Counted from the first letter of the stretch, positions 28,002-38,074 are shown. The stretch is DNA of 64,000 nucleotides from G020348185 sp964525045 (GCA_964525045.1 CAZGFD010000004.1:124001-188000); one strand, 5' to 3'. Translations and numbers: made by a program. The notes: generated from the sequence alone by a model not told the origin.

Positions 28002-28626
28002 TGGCCTGTCGGGGATTGGTGGCATCGAGAACCCCGGACGCCACGGCCACCGCATCCGCTCCTGCCGCAACAATTTTCGGTACCGATTCAGATCGGATCC
28101 CTCCTATCGCGACGATCGGTAGTGAGGTGAGCGATCGAACCTTCTTGATCCCGTCTATTCCTACTACCGGTTCGTGATCCGCTTTGGTGCTCGTAGGAAA
28201 GAGAGGGCCAAAGCCTACATAATCGGCTCCCTGCTCCGCCGCTTCAACGACCTGTTCCGGGGAATGGGTAGAAATGCCTATGAGACACTTGGCTCCCAGA
28301 ACCTCTCGGGCGAGCCGGATGGGCATATCGGATTGTCCTAAATGGACCCCGTCCGCTTCTACCGCTAAGCCAACGTCACATCGATCGTTCACAATAAAGG
28401 TCACACCGGAATCCCGAGCAATGGTTCGGAGTTCAAGCGCATGTCGATAGACTTCGTTCATGGCCTCATGCTTATTTCGATACTGAATGACCCCGACTCC
28501 GAGGTCTGCGCCATGTCGAAGAATATCGGCTAACACCCAGCGCGAAGCCCAACGTTGATCCAGGATGAGATAGAGTCCTCTTATATTGGAGGGATTGTTT
28601 GAAGTGCCAACGGAAGCTTCCGTCAT
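27973..28626 (-). CDS. thiE: Thiamine-phosphate synthase
   Basis: Joins the pyrimidine and thiazole halves of thiamine. 217 residues, TIM barrel: GVIQYRNKH, FIVNDRCDVGLAVEADGVHLGQSD, GISTHSPEQV, VGFGPLFPTSTK, PIVAIGGI. The start ATG overlaps the accC stop, so the two are translationally coupled. It is the last gene of the aroQ-efp-accB-accC-thiE run. Confidence 0.93.
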   Translation of the reverse strand: MTEASVGTSNNPSNIRGLYLILDQRWASRWVLADILRHGADLGVGVIQYRNKHEAMNEVYRHALELRTIARDSGVTFIVNDRCDVGLAVEADGVHLGQSDMPIRLAREVLGAKCLIGISTHSPEQVVEAAEQGADYVGFGPLFPTSTKADHEPVVGIDGIKKVRSLTSLPIVAIGGIRSESVPKIVAAGADAVAVASGVLDATNPRQAITRYMECFP

Positions 28627-29975
28627 GAATGCATTTGGCTACCCATGAGCCGTTCGAGAAACCGGGTTGAGACATGGCCTTTTTGAAAATCGGCATTGGC
28701 AAGAATCTGTTGGTGTAGCGGGACAGTGGTCTTAATTCCCTCGATGATGAATTCATCCAGGGCCCGTCGGGTTCGGGCTAAGGCTTCATCCCGATCTTTT
28801 CCGTATCCAATCAATTTGGCCACCAAGGAATCATAATAGGGTTGTACGATCCCACCGGACTCCATGGCCGAATCAACTCGAATCCCCGGACCGCCGGGAG
28901 GATGAAATTTCGTCACAGTCCCCGGACTTGGAGTAAACCGATCGGGACATTCCGCATTCACCCGGCACTCAATCGCATGCCCCGTGAGCCGGATATCCCG
29001 CTGCCGATAGGGAAGGCGAAGCCCTGCAGCCATGCGAATTTGCTCTTTGACCAGATCGATGCCGGTGACCACCTCCGTAATGGGATGCTCGACCTGGATT
29101 CTGGTATTGACTTCCATAAAATAAAATTTCCCATCCCGATCCAACAGGAATTCCACCGTGCCGGCGTTTCGATAGTGCACTGACTTCATCACCTCAACTG
29201 CCACTCGTCCCATCTCTTGACGCAACGAGTCATTCAACGCCGGGGATGGAGATTCTTCCACCAGTTTTTGATATCGTCGCTGTACCGAACAATCCCGCTC
29301 ATTCAGATGCACGACTCGCCCGTAGGAATCCGCCATGACCTGAAATTCAATATGGCGAGGATCCTGAAAATATCTTTCGAAATACACTCCAGCATGACCA
29401 AACGAAGACTCAGCTTCAGATTGGGCGGCTTGGACCGCTGGTGTCAGATCTTCCTCCCTTCCAACCACCCGCATGCCTCGTCCCCCTCCCCCGGCCGAGG
29501 CTTTCACAATGATCGGATATCCTATATTTCGAGCGACTATTTTATAATCCTCTTCATCCTGAATTTCACCCTCACTCCCCGGAAGAACAGGAATGCCTTT
29601 CTGCATCATTTGGGCCCTGGCCTTCGATTTATCCCCTAACAAGGTAATATGTTCCGACAGCGGTCCAATAAAGGTCACCCCGATCGATTCACACACCTCG
29701 GCAAAGTGCCCATTTTCCGCGAGGAACCCATATCCCGGATGAATGGCATCCACCCCGGTAATTTCTGCCGCACTTAAGACATTGGGGACATTTCGGTAGC
29801 TCAGAGCCCCTTCGGCCGGCCCCACACAGATATGTTCATCGGCATAGCGCACATGCAGAGATTGAGCATCGGGTTCCGAATAGATGGCCACGGTTTTAAT
29901 GCCGAGTTCCTTACAGGCCCGGATTATTCGAATCGCAATCTCTCCGCGATTGGCTACAAGAACTTTTCTAAACAC
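28623..29975 (-). CDS. accC: Acetyl-CoA carboxylase, biotin carboxylase subunit
   Basis: Carboxylates biotin on AccB with ATP and bicarbonate, the first step of fatty-acid synthesis. 450 residues from GTG at 29975 (GAGGAG upstream, then VFRKVLVANRGEIAIR). ATP-grasp motifs include KASAGGGGRGMRVV and FMEVNTRIQVEHPITE. Both ends of the protein match the usual length. It follows accB with a gap of about 230 bases. Confidence 0.95.
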   Translation of the reverse strand: MFRKVLVANRGEIAIRIIRACKELGIKTVAIYSEPDAQSLHVRYADEHICVGPAEGALSYRNVPNVLSAAEITGVDAIHPGYGFLAENGHFAEVCESIGVTFIGPLSEHITLLGDKSKARAQMMQKGIPVLPGSEGEIQDEEDYKIVARNIGYPIIVKASAGGGGRGMRVVGREEDLTPAVQAAQSEAESSFGHAGVYFERYFQDPRHIEFQVMADSYGRVVHLNERDCSVQRRYQKLVEESPSPALNDSLRQEMGRVAVEVMKSVHYRNAGTVEFLLDRDGKFYFMEVNTRIQVEHPITEVVTGIDLVKEQIRMAAGLRLPYRQRDIRLTGHAIECRVNAECPDRFTPSPGTVTKFHPPGGPGIRVDSAMESGGIVQPYYDSLVAKLIGYGKDRDEALARTRRALDEFIIEGIKTTVPLHQQILANADFQKGHVSTRFLERLMGSQMHS

Positions 29976-30208
29976 CCGATCGCATCTCCTCGAGAAAATC
30001 CCTAGCAAACATGAACCAATATAAGGTCAAGAAGTTCCCTCATATCTTATCAAAGAGTTGACAAATTCAGACATCAGTGTAGGTTTGGTTGCCAGATCAC
30101 GTTTCCCCCTCTACGGTCAACCTGCCCATATTGACCCCAAGCTCTTCCATCATGAAGAGACGGAGATGCAACGTGTCACGGTCATCAGTCTCCCAGGGTC
30201 AAGACTAT

Positions 30209-30679
30209 TTACGTTTCCGATTTGGGATCAATAAGAAACAACGGCTGCCCATATTCAACGGGCGTCGTACTTTCCACAAGGATTTTGACGACCCGGCCAT
30301 CCGTTTCTGACTCAATTTCATTCATGAGTTTCATGGCTTCAACAATACAAAGAACCTGCCCCTTTTTGACGGCATCACCTTCCTCCACATAGGCATCAGC
30401 ATCCGGAGAAGGTGAGCGATAGAAGGTTCCCACTATGGGGGAGGTTACCGTAAGGAAGCGGGCTTGCTCAGGAGTGATCTCCTGGTGGAGAGGTTCGGGG
30501 AGCGGAGATTGATCCTGGGAGGATGGGGGGACACTTGGGGAAGCCGGTGGGAGTGCCGGTGAGTGATCTCGCCTCACCCTGATCCGTACTCCCTTCTTTT
30601 CAAATTCCAGTTCGTTCAGTTGAAGTTTGGAGAGAAGGTCGACTAATTCTTCAATCTCTCGTCGCTGGTCATCATGCAT
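30209..30679 (-). CDS. accB: Biotin carboxyl carrier protein
   Basis: 156 residues. A helical N-terminus, a Pro/Ser-rich linker (about 40-65) and a C-terminal biotinyl domain with EAMKLMNEI, where Lys117 carries biotin. It works with AccC encoded downstream. It lies after efp, an arrangement widely conserved in bacteria. Confidence 0.95.
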   Translation of the reverse strand: MHDDQRREIEELVDLLSKLQLNELEFEKKGVRIRVRRDHSPALPPASPSVPPSSQDQSPLPEPLHQEITPEQARFLTVTSPIVGTFYRSPSPDADAYVEEGDAVKKGQVLCIVEAMKLMNEIESETDGRVVKILVESTTPVEYGQPLFLIDPKSET

Positions 30680-30765
30680 GAGTTATGGCAACCCGTTTAA
30701 AACACAAAGAAGCCCGTTTGGGACTCAAGCCTTTGGAATGTCGCACCTGACTTCCAAGGCTAAGT

Positions 30766-31326
30766 TTATCGAACCCGTTCGACATATTCCCTGCTTCGAG
30801 TATCCACTTTAATGATTTCTCCGGCTTCAAGGTATAGCGGCACCTTAATCACTGCCCCGGTTTCGACGACCGCCGGTTTATTGCCTCCCGATGCCGTATC
30901 TCCTCGAACCCCAGGGTCGGTTTCAACCACCTTCAGCTCTAAAAAGATCGGGAGTTCCATAGAAATAGGCTGCCCGTGGTAGACCAGGATTTTGGCCACG
31001 GTATTTTCCTTGAGCAGGTCGGTATTGCTACCTAGCTGGCTTTTCGTATAGGTAAATTGTTCATAGCTTTCGGTATCCATAAATGTATAATCGTCTCCAC
31101 CGCTGTACAAAAACTGCATATCCCGTTCTTCGAGATTGGGTTCATCGAATTTTTCTCCAGACCGAAAGGTCCGATCAATGACACTTCCCGTTCGATAGCC
31201 CTTCAATTTGGTTCGGACAAATGCTCCACCCTTTCCAGGCTTGACATGTTGAAATTCCACGATGTAATAGGGCTCTCCCTCAATTTCCAATCTGCTCCCA
31301 TTCCGAAACTCTGATGTTGAAATCAC
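30766..31326 (-). CDS. efp: Elongation factor P
   Basis: 186 residues, three beta-barrel domains, relieves ribosome stalling at proline runs. The N-terminal loop KPGKGGAFVRTK has Lys32 at the tip, the residue modified in many species; the modifying enzyme is not in this window. The C-terminus (VDTRSREYVERV) is standard. Confidence 0.95.
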   Translation of the reverse strand: MISTSEFRNGSRLEIEGEPYYIVEFQHVKPGKGGAFVRTKLKGYRTGSVIDRTFRSGEKFDEPNLEERDMQFLYSGGDDYTFMDTESYEQFTYTKSQLGSNTDLLKENTVAKILVYHGQPISMELPIFLELKVVETDPGVRGDTASGGNKPAVVETGAVIKVPLYLEAGEIIKVDTRSREYVERVR

Positions 31327-31363
31327 GATTTTCTGACTCCTGTATCGACATTGCTGGTTTTAT

Positions 31364-31816
31364 TTATTCAGTGGTTCTTGTCCTACTCAAAAATTCCATG
31401 AGGGCCTGAATCCCGAGCTGATAGCTGGTCATCCCGAAACCGGAGATTTGCCCAAGAGCAATCGGCGCGATGAAGGATCTCCGGCGAAATGGTTCTCGCC
31501 GATGAATATTTGAAAGATGAACTTCAACGGTTGGAAGGTCCACCGCCACGATGGCATCTCGAAGGGCCACGCTGGTATGCGTATATGCAGCGGGATTGAT
31601 GACCAATCCATCAAAGTTATCCTTGGCTTCCTGGATCCACGTGACTAATTCTCCCTCATGATTAGACTGCCTGGCTTCGACATGAATCCCTTCCCTTCTC
31701 GCCAATTGACCAATGGCCATATTGATCCCGTCCAGAGAAGTATTCCCATAAATCGACTGCTCTCGGGATCCCAGTAAATTTAAATTTGGCCCATGCAAAA
31801 CAAGAATACGAATCAT
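31364..31816 (-). CDS. aroQ: Type II 3-dehydroquinate dehydratase
   Basis: 150 residues, third step of the shikimate pathway. Family motifs are HGPNLNLLGSREQSIYG, INPAAYTHTSVALRDAI and EVHLSNIHRREPFRRRS, with the catalytic Tyr in the SIYG loop and His in VHLSN. It is the first gene of the efp-acc run. Confidence 0.95.
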   Translation of the reverse strand: MIRILVLHGPNLNLLGSREQSIYGNTSLDGINMAIGQLARREGIHVEARQSNHEGELVTWIQEAKDNFDGLVINPAAYTHTSVALRDAIVAVDLPTVEVHLSNIHRREPFRRRSFIAPIALGQISGFGMTSYQLGIQALMEFLSRTRTTE

Positions 31817-31960
31817 CGGGTCTGGTTGTGAAAAGGCGTGGAAAGAAGGGAATAGTTACAAGGAACCCGGACTCCCAGGCTGTAGCAAAAGGATCTCGGC
31901 AAGAACGAAGATGATTCTATCAGGCATTGCTTAATGGGTCAAACGGGGGGAATAAAACTC

Positions 31961-31990
31961 GGTTTCGGGTTTCGGGTTTTGGGTTTCGGA
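31961..31990. repeat. GGGTTTC heptad repeat
   Basis: GGTTTCGGG-TTTCGGG-TTTTGGG-TTTC in the gap before aroQ. It is one of several intergenic copies (see 36797, 52015, 52070, 38869, 60157, 21122). Confidence 0.65.
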
Positions 31991-32084
31991 CAAGAAAACT
32001 TTAACCCGGAAGCCGGACATTGTAAATTGGGGCTTTTGGGCACCCTCTGATTAGGGATGCTGTATTTTAGGTTTTTACCCCGAA

Positions 32085-33650
32085 TCAGTTGGGAGATGAG
32101 GGACTTTGGAATTGTTCCAGACTGGAGGCTTTTTCTAGCAGGATTCGGCGTAACTCCAACATTCCTTGGGTATCCCGCGCACAGTAATCGTGCAGGTCCT
32201 GCGACAAGCGAAGGCGTTCCACAAGGTCAGATTCCTCAAAAATCATTTTCCGATAAATCACCGAGGCCAAGGCCCCATGGCGAATTTCCAGATCATCATA
32301 GGCCAGGTGTGGTGCCAACGCCGGCAGTACTGATTTAATTGAAAAAGACCCTTGAAATCCGGGATGATAATAATAATTCTGGATAATAAACAGCAGATCC
32401 CATAAGCGATTAATCACACGGGAAAAGTCGGGTTTCAGGGACGGAAAGACATTTCCTAACACACCAAGAAGATGCCGCTCATAGTCCGAATACACGCAAA
32501 TGCTTCCCTCCTTCCCGAGTGAGTCTAGCACCCCCCGGGCCACTTCCGCCCGAGGATCTCTGTCGTCCTGACATAAGTAGGTTTCATGACGGACAGTACC
32601 ATCCTCGTATTCGATATGATTTGACCATTGAATGGGAATTGGACCGTACGGTCGGGTATTGGAATAGACAGGAATGGCCGGCATATAGGTCTCGAAATCC
32701 AAGTGATGGACCGGGTATGTCACCGATCGCAGGATCGAAAGAAGCTCTGAGGAGATCCATTCTACATTATCTTTAATGCGTTGCTGCAGGACCGTCAGGT
32801 GAATATCCGTAGGGATTTCATCAATCGTTTGGATCCCTCGGGCCGTCAATTCGGTAAAGTTTTGATTTCGACCAGGCAAATGAAAGATCCATCTTGAGGG
32901 TTTATCCTTCGTGCAGTGGTCCCAGAAAGGGCATTCATAGGGAGTATGACAATGCCCGCTCGGCTCAATGTCCGGAGGCAGGGGCTCATCTAAGGCTTGA
33001 CGCATCACCTCTAACTTTCCATTAACCTGAGATTGACGATCTCGAACGGTATCTGTGATATCGGCCATGGTAAATAACTGATTAAGGTCCAACTCCCCAC
33101 CCTGGTAGAGATAACGGGTATTAAGATGCATGAGGCAGGATTCGGCAATAGAAAGGCCTTGACCCACGAGTACAAAAGTTTGAATCGTGACGTCATGTAG
33201 ATGAATCCGCTTGACCTTGGATGTGGCTTTAACCTCAATCAGGCGCCACGTATCTTCCGTCAACCGTTGGAGGACGTCGACACGCACGAGGGTATCCCGA
33301 TAGATAAAGGCCCCCTCAAATATGGCTGGCACGGCTGGATCTTGAATTAACTCTGCGGTTCGTTGTACCGCTGCTCGTGTCTGGCGATGGGTTTCTTTCA
33401 CAAGGATTCCGCCGGGAAACCGGCAACGAGCCAAGGCTCCGACATCCGTTCCCATCTCAAACAGCGCTTGTCGGTCCGGATCCGCTGGTGTGGCTAATTC
33501 GGAGGCATGAATTTCTAAATACAGCCTTTTCAGACATTGTAATCCCGAAAGATAACGGCTTTTGGACAAACGAACCCGCGGACGGGCACCGGAAGTGAAG
33601 GTATCACGTGCGGATGTCGAAGAAGGTTCCATAGAATGGTGATCCATCAT
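32085..33650 (-). CDS. DUF2779 protein, putative nuclease
   Basis: About 521 residues; the start is not certain (33650, 33647 or 33632). The N-terminal half resembles a Cas4/RecB-type PD-(D/E)XK nuclease: RLIEVKATSKVKRIHLHD carries the E-x-K motif and CPFWDHC carries part of a Cys cluster. The C-terminal half (HHLDFETYMPAIPVYSN; VYSDYE; DLLFIIQNYYYHPGF; YCARDTQGML) resembles an RNase H-like or DnaQ-like exonuclease with conserved Asp and Glu. This is the DUF2779 arrangement. Neither activity is proven. Confidence 0.8.
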   Translation of the reverse strand: MMDHHSMEPSSTSARDTFTSGARPRVRLSKSRYLSGLQCLKRLYLEIHASELATPADPDRQALFEMGTDVGALARCRFPGGILVKETHRQTRAAVQRTAELIQDPAVPAIFEGAFIYRDTLVRVDVLQRLTEDTWRLIEVKATSKVKRIHLHDVTIQTFVLVGQGLSIAESCLMHLNTRYLYQGGELDLNQLFTMADITDTVRDRQSQVNGKLEVMRQALDEPLPPDIEPSGHCHTPYECPFWDHCTKDKPSRWIFHLPGRNQNFTELTARGIQTIDEIPTDIHLTVLQQRIKDNVEWISSELLSILRSVTYPVHHLDFETYMPAIPVYSNTRPYGPIPIQWSNHIEYEDGTVRHETYLCQDDRDPRAEVARGVLDSLGKEGSICVYSDYERHLLGVLGNVFPSLKPDFSRVINRLWDLLFIIQNYYYHPGFQGSFSIKSVLPALAPHLAYDDLEIRHGALASVIYRKMIFEESDLVERLRLSQDLHDYCARDTQGMLELRRILLEKASSLEQFQSPSSPN

Positions 33651-33758
33651 GATTAAGAAATGCTGGGCTTTCCTCTCATTTCCCGTCGGCAAGTCCCTTG
33701 AATATTTGTCACTTCTCAAACTCTGTGGTAAGACACTGTACTGAGATTGGGTCTCTTC

Positions 33759-34286
33759 ATGCCTATCGATATCGAAATTAAATCATTCTCAAATTCGGAG
33801 CACCCATCAGATCCTCAAGAACGGCAACGTGAGGAGCTCCGCGCGATCGCCGACATGATTGCGAAGCTATTAGATTCTGCCTTTGTTCTTCCCGGAACTT
33901 CAATTCGTGTTGGGCTGGATCCTCTCCTGGGTCTCATCCCTGGCATCGGAGATGTCATTTCCAACCTCATTGGATCTTCACTGCTTTTTTTGGCCACTCG
34001 CCTGGGTGTGCCTCGAATTGTCATATTCCGAATGGCACTCAACATTTTCATCAATATGGCCTTGGGGATCATTCCAGGAATTGGGGATCTCTTTTCATTC
34101 TGGTTTAAGAGCAATATCCGAAACTCCTCTCTCCTTCAGCGCTATTGCCACGCCCATCCTCCCCGCTCCACCTTTGCCGATTGGGTGTACGTCATCGGCC
34201 TCATTATTGGAATGATCACTCTTCTCCTTGGTGTGGTGATGGCCCTTCTGTGGGTCATTGCCAAACTCTGGCAAATGGTAATGTGA
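33759..34286 (+). CDS. DUF4112 membrane protein
   Basis: 175 residues from ATG 33759. The core VGLDPLLGLIPGIGDVISNLI and its near copy LGIIPGIGDLFSFWFK mark DUF4112. Three hydrophobic stretches suggest an inner-membrane protein. Function unknown. It is read in the opposite direction to both neighbours. Confidence 0.85.
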   Translation: MPIDIEIKSFSNSEHPSDPQERQREELRAIADMIAKLLDSAFVLPGTSIRVGLDPLLGLIPGIGDVISNLIGSSLLFLATRLGVPRIVIFRMALNIFINMALGIIPGIGDLFSFWFKSNIRNSSLLQRYCHAHPPRSTFADWVYVIGLIIGMITLLLGVVMALLWVIAKLWQMVM

Positions 34287-34326
34287 ATCTGTGAATCTCA
34301 ATACGACTATTCTTCACTCTCAAGCT

Positions 34327-35520
34327 TCACAACAACTGGACCGCCACGGAATCGGCAAAGCGACGGCCGTAAGGGGTGAGCCGGAGAATCCTTTCTTCAT
34401 GACAGAGAAGTCCTTCCTCGATCAATTGTTGGACGACTCCCCTCCACTGGTCATCACCGGCCACCTGTTCCAAACCCTGAATATCAAGCCCTTTCACCAA
34501 TCGTAATCCGAACACCACTCGTTCCCGTTCGGTTTGTTTTTTTGACATGACCTCAACAGAAGCGAGTGGGAGTTCCTGATCGCTCAGGCGCCGGCCATAC
34601 TCCGATAAGTTATCCACATTTCCGAATCGAACCGTTCCGATCCGGGATTGGGCGCTTGGGCCCAGCCCCAAATAATCTTGGCCAGTCCAGTATCGAAGAT
34701 TATGCCGACATTCGTACCCAAATTGACAATAATTAGAAACCTCATATTGGTGGTATCCCGCATCTCTTAAAGCAGAAGCCGCATTCTGGCACATTACATT
34801 TTCTACATCGGGATCTCCAACATGAATTTCCCCTTGGCGTTGAGCATGATGAAATCGGGTTCCCTCTTCTACCGTCAGCGCGTAGCAGGACACATGAGTG
34901 GGATTCAGGGCGATGACTTCCTTTAAAGAATGTTGCCAACTTTCCGGGGATTGCTCGGGAAGTCCATACATGAGATCGAGACTGACATTCTGGAATCCAG
35001 CCTGTCGAGCTTGTTCAAGAGCTGTCCTGCTCGCAAGGATGTTTCCCGACCGGCCTAAATGCACCCAAACGGATTCGTCAAACGATTGGGCGCCTATACT
35101 GAGCCGATTGACCCCCGCGTTTCGTAACTCTTGGAGGACCGGCAGCGACATGGTATCCGGAGAAGCCTCAACCGATATCTCAACTTGAGGTGACAGGGCA
35201 AAGTTCTGACTGACCACTTCGAGAATGCTGATAAGCTGTTGCGCATTTAAGGAGGTCGGTGTGCCGCCTCCCAAATATACTGTGGACACGGGAACGATTC
35301 CCAACTCCTTTCGCCACAACTTCATTTCCCGCTCCAAAGCAAGGAGAAAAACGCGAACCAGTTCCTCCCGGTGAACCATTAAATAAAAAGCACAAAAATG
35401 GCAACGCTTCCGACAGAACGGGACATGAATATAGAGACCAAGATCCGTGAAATCCTGTCCGGCCCGTAAATTGTGAAAAAGGTGGTTGTTAGGGGAGACG
35501 CTTGCGCTCAAGCTCATCAT
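34327..35520 (-). CDS. hemW: HemW-type radical SAM protein
   Basis: About 397 residues, related to oxygen-independent coproporphyrinogen oxidase but of the HemW heme-chaperone subgroup. The cluster motif is VPFCRKRCHFCAFY (CxxxCxxC). GGGTPTSLNAQQL, VEASPDT and LSIGAQSFDE follow as in the family. The start is uncertain (35520 ATG or 35532 GTG) and overlaps the 3' end of the reductase gene, so the two are cotranscribed. Confidence 0.85.
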   Translation of the reverse strand: MMSLSASVSPNNHLFHNLRAGQDFTDLGLYIHVPFCRKRCHFCAFYLMVHREELVRVFLLALEREMKLWRKELGIVPVSTVYLGGGTPTSLNAQQLISILEVVSQNFALSPQVEISVEASPDTMSLPVLQELRNAGVNRLSIGAQSFDESVWVHLGRSGNILASRTALEQARQAGFQNVSLDLMYGLPEQSPESWQHSLKEVIALNPTHVSCYALTVEEGTRFHHAQRQGEIHVGDPDVENVMCQNAASALRDAGYHQYEVSNYCQFGYECRHNLRYWTGQDYLGLGPSAQSRIGTVRFGNVDNLSEYGRRLSDQELPLASVEVMSKKQTERERVVFGLRLVKGLDIQGLEQVAGDDQWRGVVQQLIEEGLLCHEERILRLTPYGRRFADSVAVQLL

Positions 35521-36223
35521 AATATTCTTCACGATAAAGGGGGCAGTGGCCCTTTTGACGAACGATGTCCGTCACCTCTATCACCATTCTTTTATTCCCA
35601 CAGACATACACCGCTAGATCATCGACTACAGAGAGATTTTCAACTAATTGCGTCACTCTTCCCTTTGCCCCACTCCAGTTCTTTTGCGCACGTGATAAGA
35701 CGATGTGATAGGAAAAGTTGGAATGTTGTCGGGCCAGGGCATCGAGTTCTTGTTGATAATAAATATCTTTCTCACTCCGAAGTCCCCAAAAAAGAGTGAC
35801 GGTTTTGGTGATTGGCTGTTCAAACAGAGAAAAGAGCATCGAACGGAAAGGGGCAATACCAGTCCCTGTGGCAACAAAAAGAATATTACGGGGTCCATCA
35901 TCATGAAGACAAAAATTACCTTTCGGGCCTCCAAACGAAATGGTCTCACCCGTTTTTTTCGTAAAAAGGTAATTGGGCCCTATGCCTTGCTCCGATGCAC
36001 TCAGTAACAACAGAAGCGTTCTGGGCTGACTCGGAGGGGAGGCCAGAGAATAATACCGAATAGCCGGTTTGGAGCCACGGGCCGTGGGGACTTCAAAAGA
36101 AAGGGATTGTCCTGGAGAGAAGGCCAACTCTGATGGCTCAAGGAGACGAAGCGTGAGTTCTCGAACATCAGAAGTGAGGTTGCGGATCCCATCGATAATT
36201 GCCAGCCCCTGACCGATTTGCAT
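35489..36223 (-). CDS. FAD-binding ferredoxin-NADP-type reductase
   Basis: 244 residues. The FAD motif is RYYSLASPP (RxYS), pyrophosphate contact is GPKGNFCLH, and the NAD(P) part has FVATGTGIAPFRSML and VYVCGNKRMV. No 2Fe-2S domain is present. It probably passes electrons from NAD(P)H to a small carrier. It lies directly upstream of hemW, which may need reduced partner proteins. Confidence 0.85.
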   Translation of the reverse strand: MQIGQGLAIIDGIRNLTSDVRELTLRLLEPSELAFSPGQSLSFEVPTARGSKPAIRYYSLASPPSQPRTLLLLLSASEQGIGPNYLFTKKTGETISFGGPKGNFCLHDDGPRNILFVATGTGIAPFRSMLFSLFEQPITKTVTLFWGLRSEKDIYYQQELDALARQHSNFSYHIVLSRAQKNWSGAKGRVTQLVENLSVVDDLAVYVCGNKRMVIEVTDIVRQKGHCPLYREEYYDELERKRLP

Positions 36224-36389
36224 GAGGCAGAATGTAGTGGATTGAAAGGCATTCTGACAACCTCCGCCTATGGCTGGGGGCTCCGGGCTCTCCTCTCCTC
36301 ACCATGGATTTGCGAGAACCATCACTGGCCCTGTAATATTTTCTCTTCTACTTGAAATTCTTACTCTACCCGAAGGCTGGAGGAAACCC

Positions 36390-36785
36390 ATGAATCCCAA
36401 AATTCAGAAAACCGATGAGGAATGGAAGCAACAGCTTTCACCCGAACAATACCAGGTCACTCGGCAGGGAGGAACGGAGCGGGCATTTTCGGGACAATAC
36501 TACGATCACAAGGCCAAAGGGACCTATCATTGTATTTGTTGCCAAACTCCCCTTTTTCGCTCAACAGAAAAATTTAACTCGGGGACCGGTTGGCCCAGTT
36601 TCACATCCCCTGTCGATCAGGAGGCCATCGAAAACCGTGAAGATCAAAGTTATGGTATGGTCCGGAACGAGGTCACCTGCTCAAAATGCGGGGCTCACTT
36701 GGGCCATGTGTTCGATGATGGACCCTTACCCACCGGTCAGCGATATTGCATCAATTCGGCTTCGCTTCATTTCAATGACGAGTGA
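36390..36785 (+). CDS. msrB: Methionine-R-sulfoxide reductase
   Basis: 131 residues from the ATG at 36390 (GGAGGAAACCC upstream). Repairs oxidised methionine. Zinc Cys pairs are CICC and CSKC; the catalytic Cys is in RYCINSASL and the substrate pocket is GTGWPSF. The length is normal. Confidence 0.93.
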   Translation: MNPKIQKTDEEWKQQLSPEQYQVTRQGGTERAFSGQYYDHKAKGTYHCICCQTPLFRSTEKFNSGTGWPSFTSPVDQEAIENREDQSYGMVRNEVTCSKCGAHLGHVFDDGPLPTGQRYCINSASLHFNDE

Positions 36786-36796
36786 ATACTAAAAAT

Positions 36797-36826
36797 CGTT
36801 TCGGGTTTCGAGTTCCGCGTTTCGGG
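36797..36826. repeat. TTTCGGG-type repeat
   Basis: ATCGTTTCGGGTTTCGAGTT-CCGCGTTTCGG follows msrB. It is nearly the same as the copy at 52011-52041, including the lead-in AAAATCG. Confidence 0.7.
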
Positions 36827-36873
36827 GCACAAAAAGGACAACTCCCCAACCAGCATGAAACTTAGCTGGTCTT

Positions 36874-36907
36874 AAAAAAAAGCCCCGTCATTCAGACGAG
36901 GCCTTTT
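36874..36907. terminator. Bidirectional terminator
   Basis: GCCCCGTC-ATTCA-GACGAGGC with one mismatch. An A8 run on the left gives a T-tract for the minus strand (erpA) and TTTT on the right serves msrB. Confidence 0.75.
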
Positions 36908-36952
36908 CATTAACCTACAGGTGATTGTTAAATCTAGGCCAACACCCAGATC

Positions 36953-37273
36953 TTAGACGGCAAAGGAACTTCCGCACCCACAGGTTTTCTTCGCATTGGG
37001 ATTTTTCACCGCAAACCCCGATCCTTGGAGGCTGTCGACGTAATCAATTTCCGCACCGCTCAGCAAAGGAGCGCTTTGAGAATCGAGAATGACTTTTATA
37101 TTATCTTTTTCGATCACCGTATCATCATCGCTCAATTTGGACTCGAATGCCATGCCGTATTGATATCCGCTACATCCTCCGCCTTTGACATACACACGTA
37201 GCCCAAGGGTATTTTCCTCTTCTTTCGCCAGTTCCTGAATTTTTCCTGCCGCGATATTTGTTATGGTCACCAT
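36953..37273 (-). CDS. erpA: Iron-sulfur cluster insertion protein ErpA/IscA type
   Basis: 106 residues from the ATG at 37273. A-type carrier: GGGCSGYQYGMAF and the C-terminal CGCGSSF provide the three Cys that bind the cluster. It delivers 4Fe-4S clusters to target enzymes. The terminator at 36874 ends its transcript. Confidence 0.9.
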   Translation of the reverse strand: MVTITNIAAGKIQELAKEEENTLGLRVYVKGGGCSGYQYGMAFESKLSDDDTVIEKDNIKVILDSQSAPLLSGAEIDYVDSLQGSGFAVKNPNAKKTCGCGSSFAV

Positions 37274-37397
37274 GAGTTTTTTCCTCTCAAGGCAATAACG
37301 GCCCACTAATTGATCCTTTACTCTTCTTGAAAAATCAAAGGCAGGATATGAGTCACGCTACACATCCTGCCCTTGAAACCTTTACACCGCAAACCGC

Positions 37398-37838
37398 TTA
37401 CTTGGCTTCGATCTCAATCGTGCGAGGTTTTGCCTTTTCATGTTTCGGCACGGTGACGGTCAGGATTCCCCGCTCATACGTCGCTTTCAACTGTTCCGGG
37501 TTCACGTAAGAGGGTAGGACAAAGGTTCTTGAAAAGGCGCCATATCGGACCTCCTGCACATGATAACCATCTTTGTCCTTTGTGGTGTCAGCTTTTCGCT
37601 CACCTCGAATCTCTAAAGTATAATCGTTCACTGAGAGATGCACATCCTTCTTATCAATTCCCGGTAATTGGACGTCAATAGCTAATTTTTCGTCATCCTC
37701 ATGCACATTCACTGCCGGTTTCCAGGCAACGGCTTCACCATTCCGGTCATCCCAGAACGGTTTCAGTGAAAAGGGACGACGGAAAAACTCATCAAAGCTT
37801 TTATCGATTTCTGTATAGGGATTCCATTTTACCAACAT
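37398..37838 (-). CDS. Small heat shock protein (Hsp20)
   Basis: 146 residues. ATP-independent holdase. The alpha-crystallin domain covers about 40-135 (AVNVHEDDEKLAIDVQLPGIDKKDV; ERGILTVTVPK, the I-x-V-type tail motif is replaced by KPRTIEIEAK). AAAAGGAGG lies before the ATG. Confidence 0.93.
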   Translation of the reverse strand: MLVKWNPYTEIDKSFDEFFRRPFSLKPFWDDRNGEAVAWKPAVNVHEDDEKLAIDVQLPGIDKKDVHLSVNDYTLEIRGERKADTTKDKDGYHVQEVRYGAFSRTFVLPSYVNPEQLKATYERGILTVTVPKHEKAKPRTIEIEAK

Positions 37839-38074
37839 AACGACCTCCTTTTATCCTTTTTATCGGGTTGTGGGTGTTGATTGTACCAGCTGGGTTTCGT
37901 ATCCATGTAGCTTAAGATAATCATGAATTATTGTGAGTCAACCTACCCTCATCACAAATGCAAATCTCTTGCAACTTGGTTTTTCCAACAGTTGGAAGTT
38001 CCTCTGACCTCATAGAAATTCAATAACCACAAAACTCCGAAAGGCAAGAGGTCAATCCGCACCGAATAGAGCCC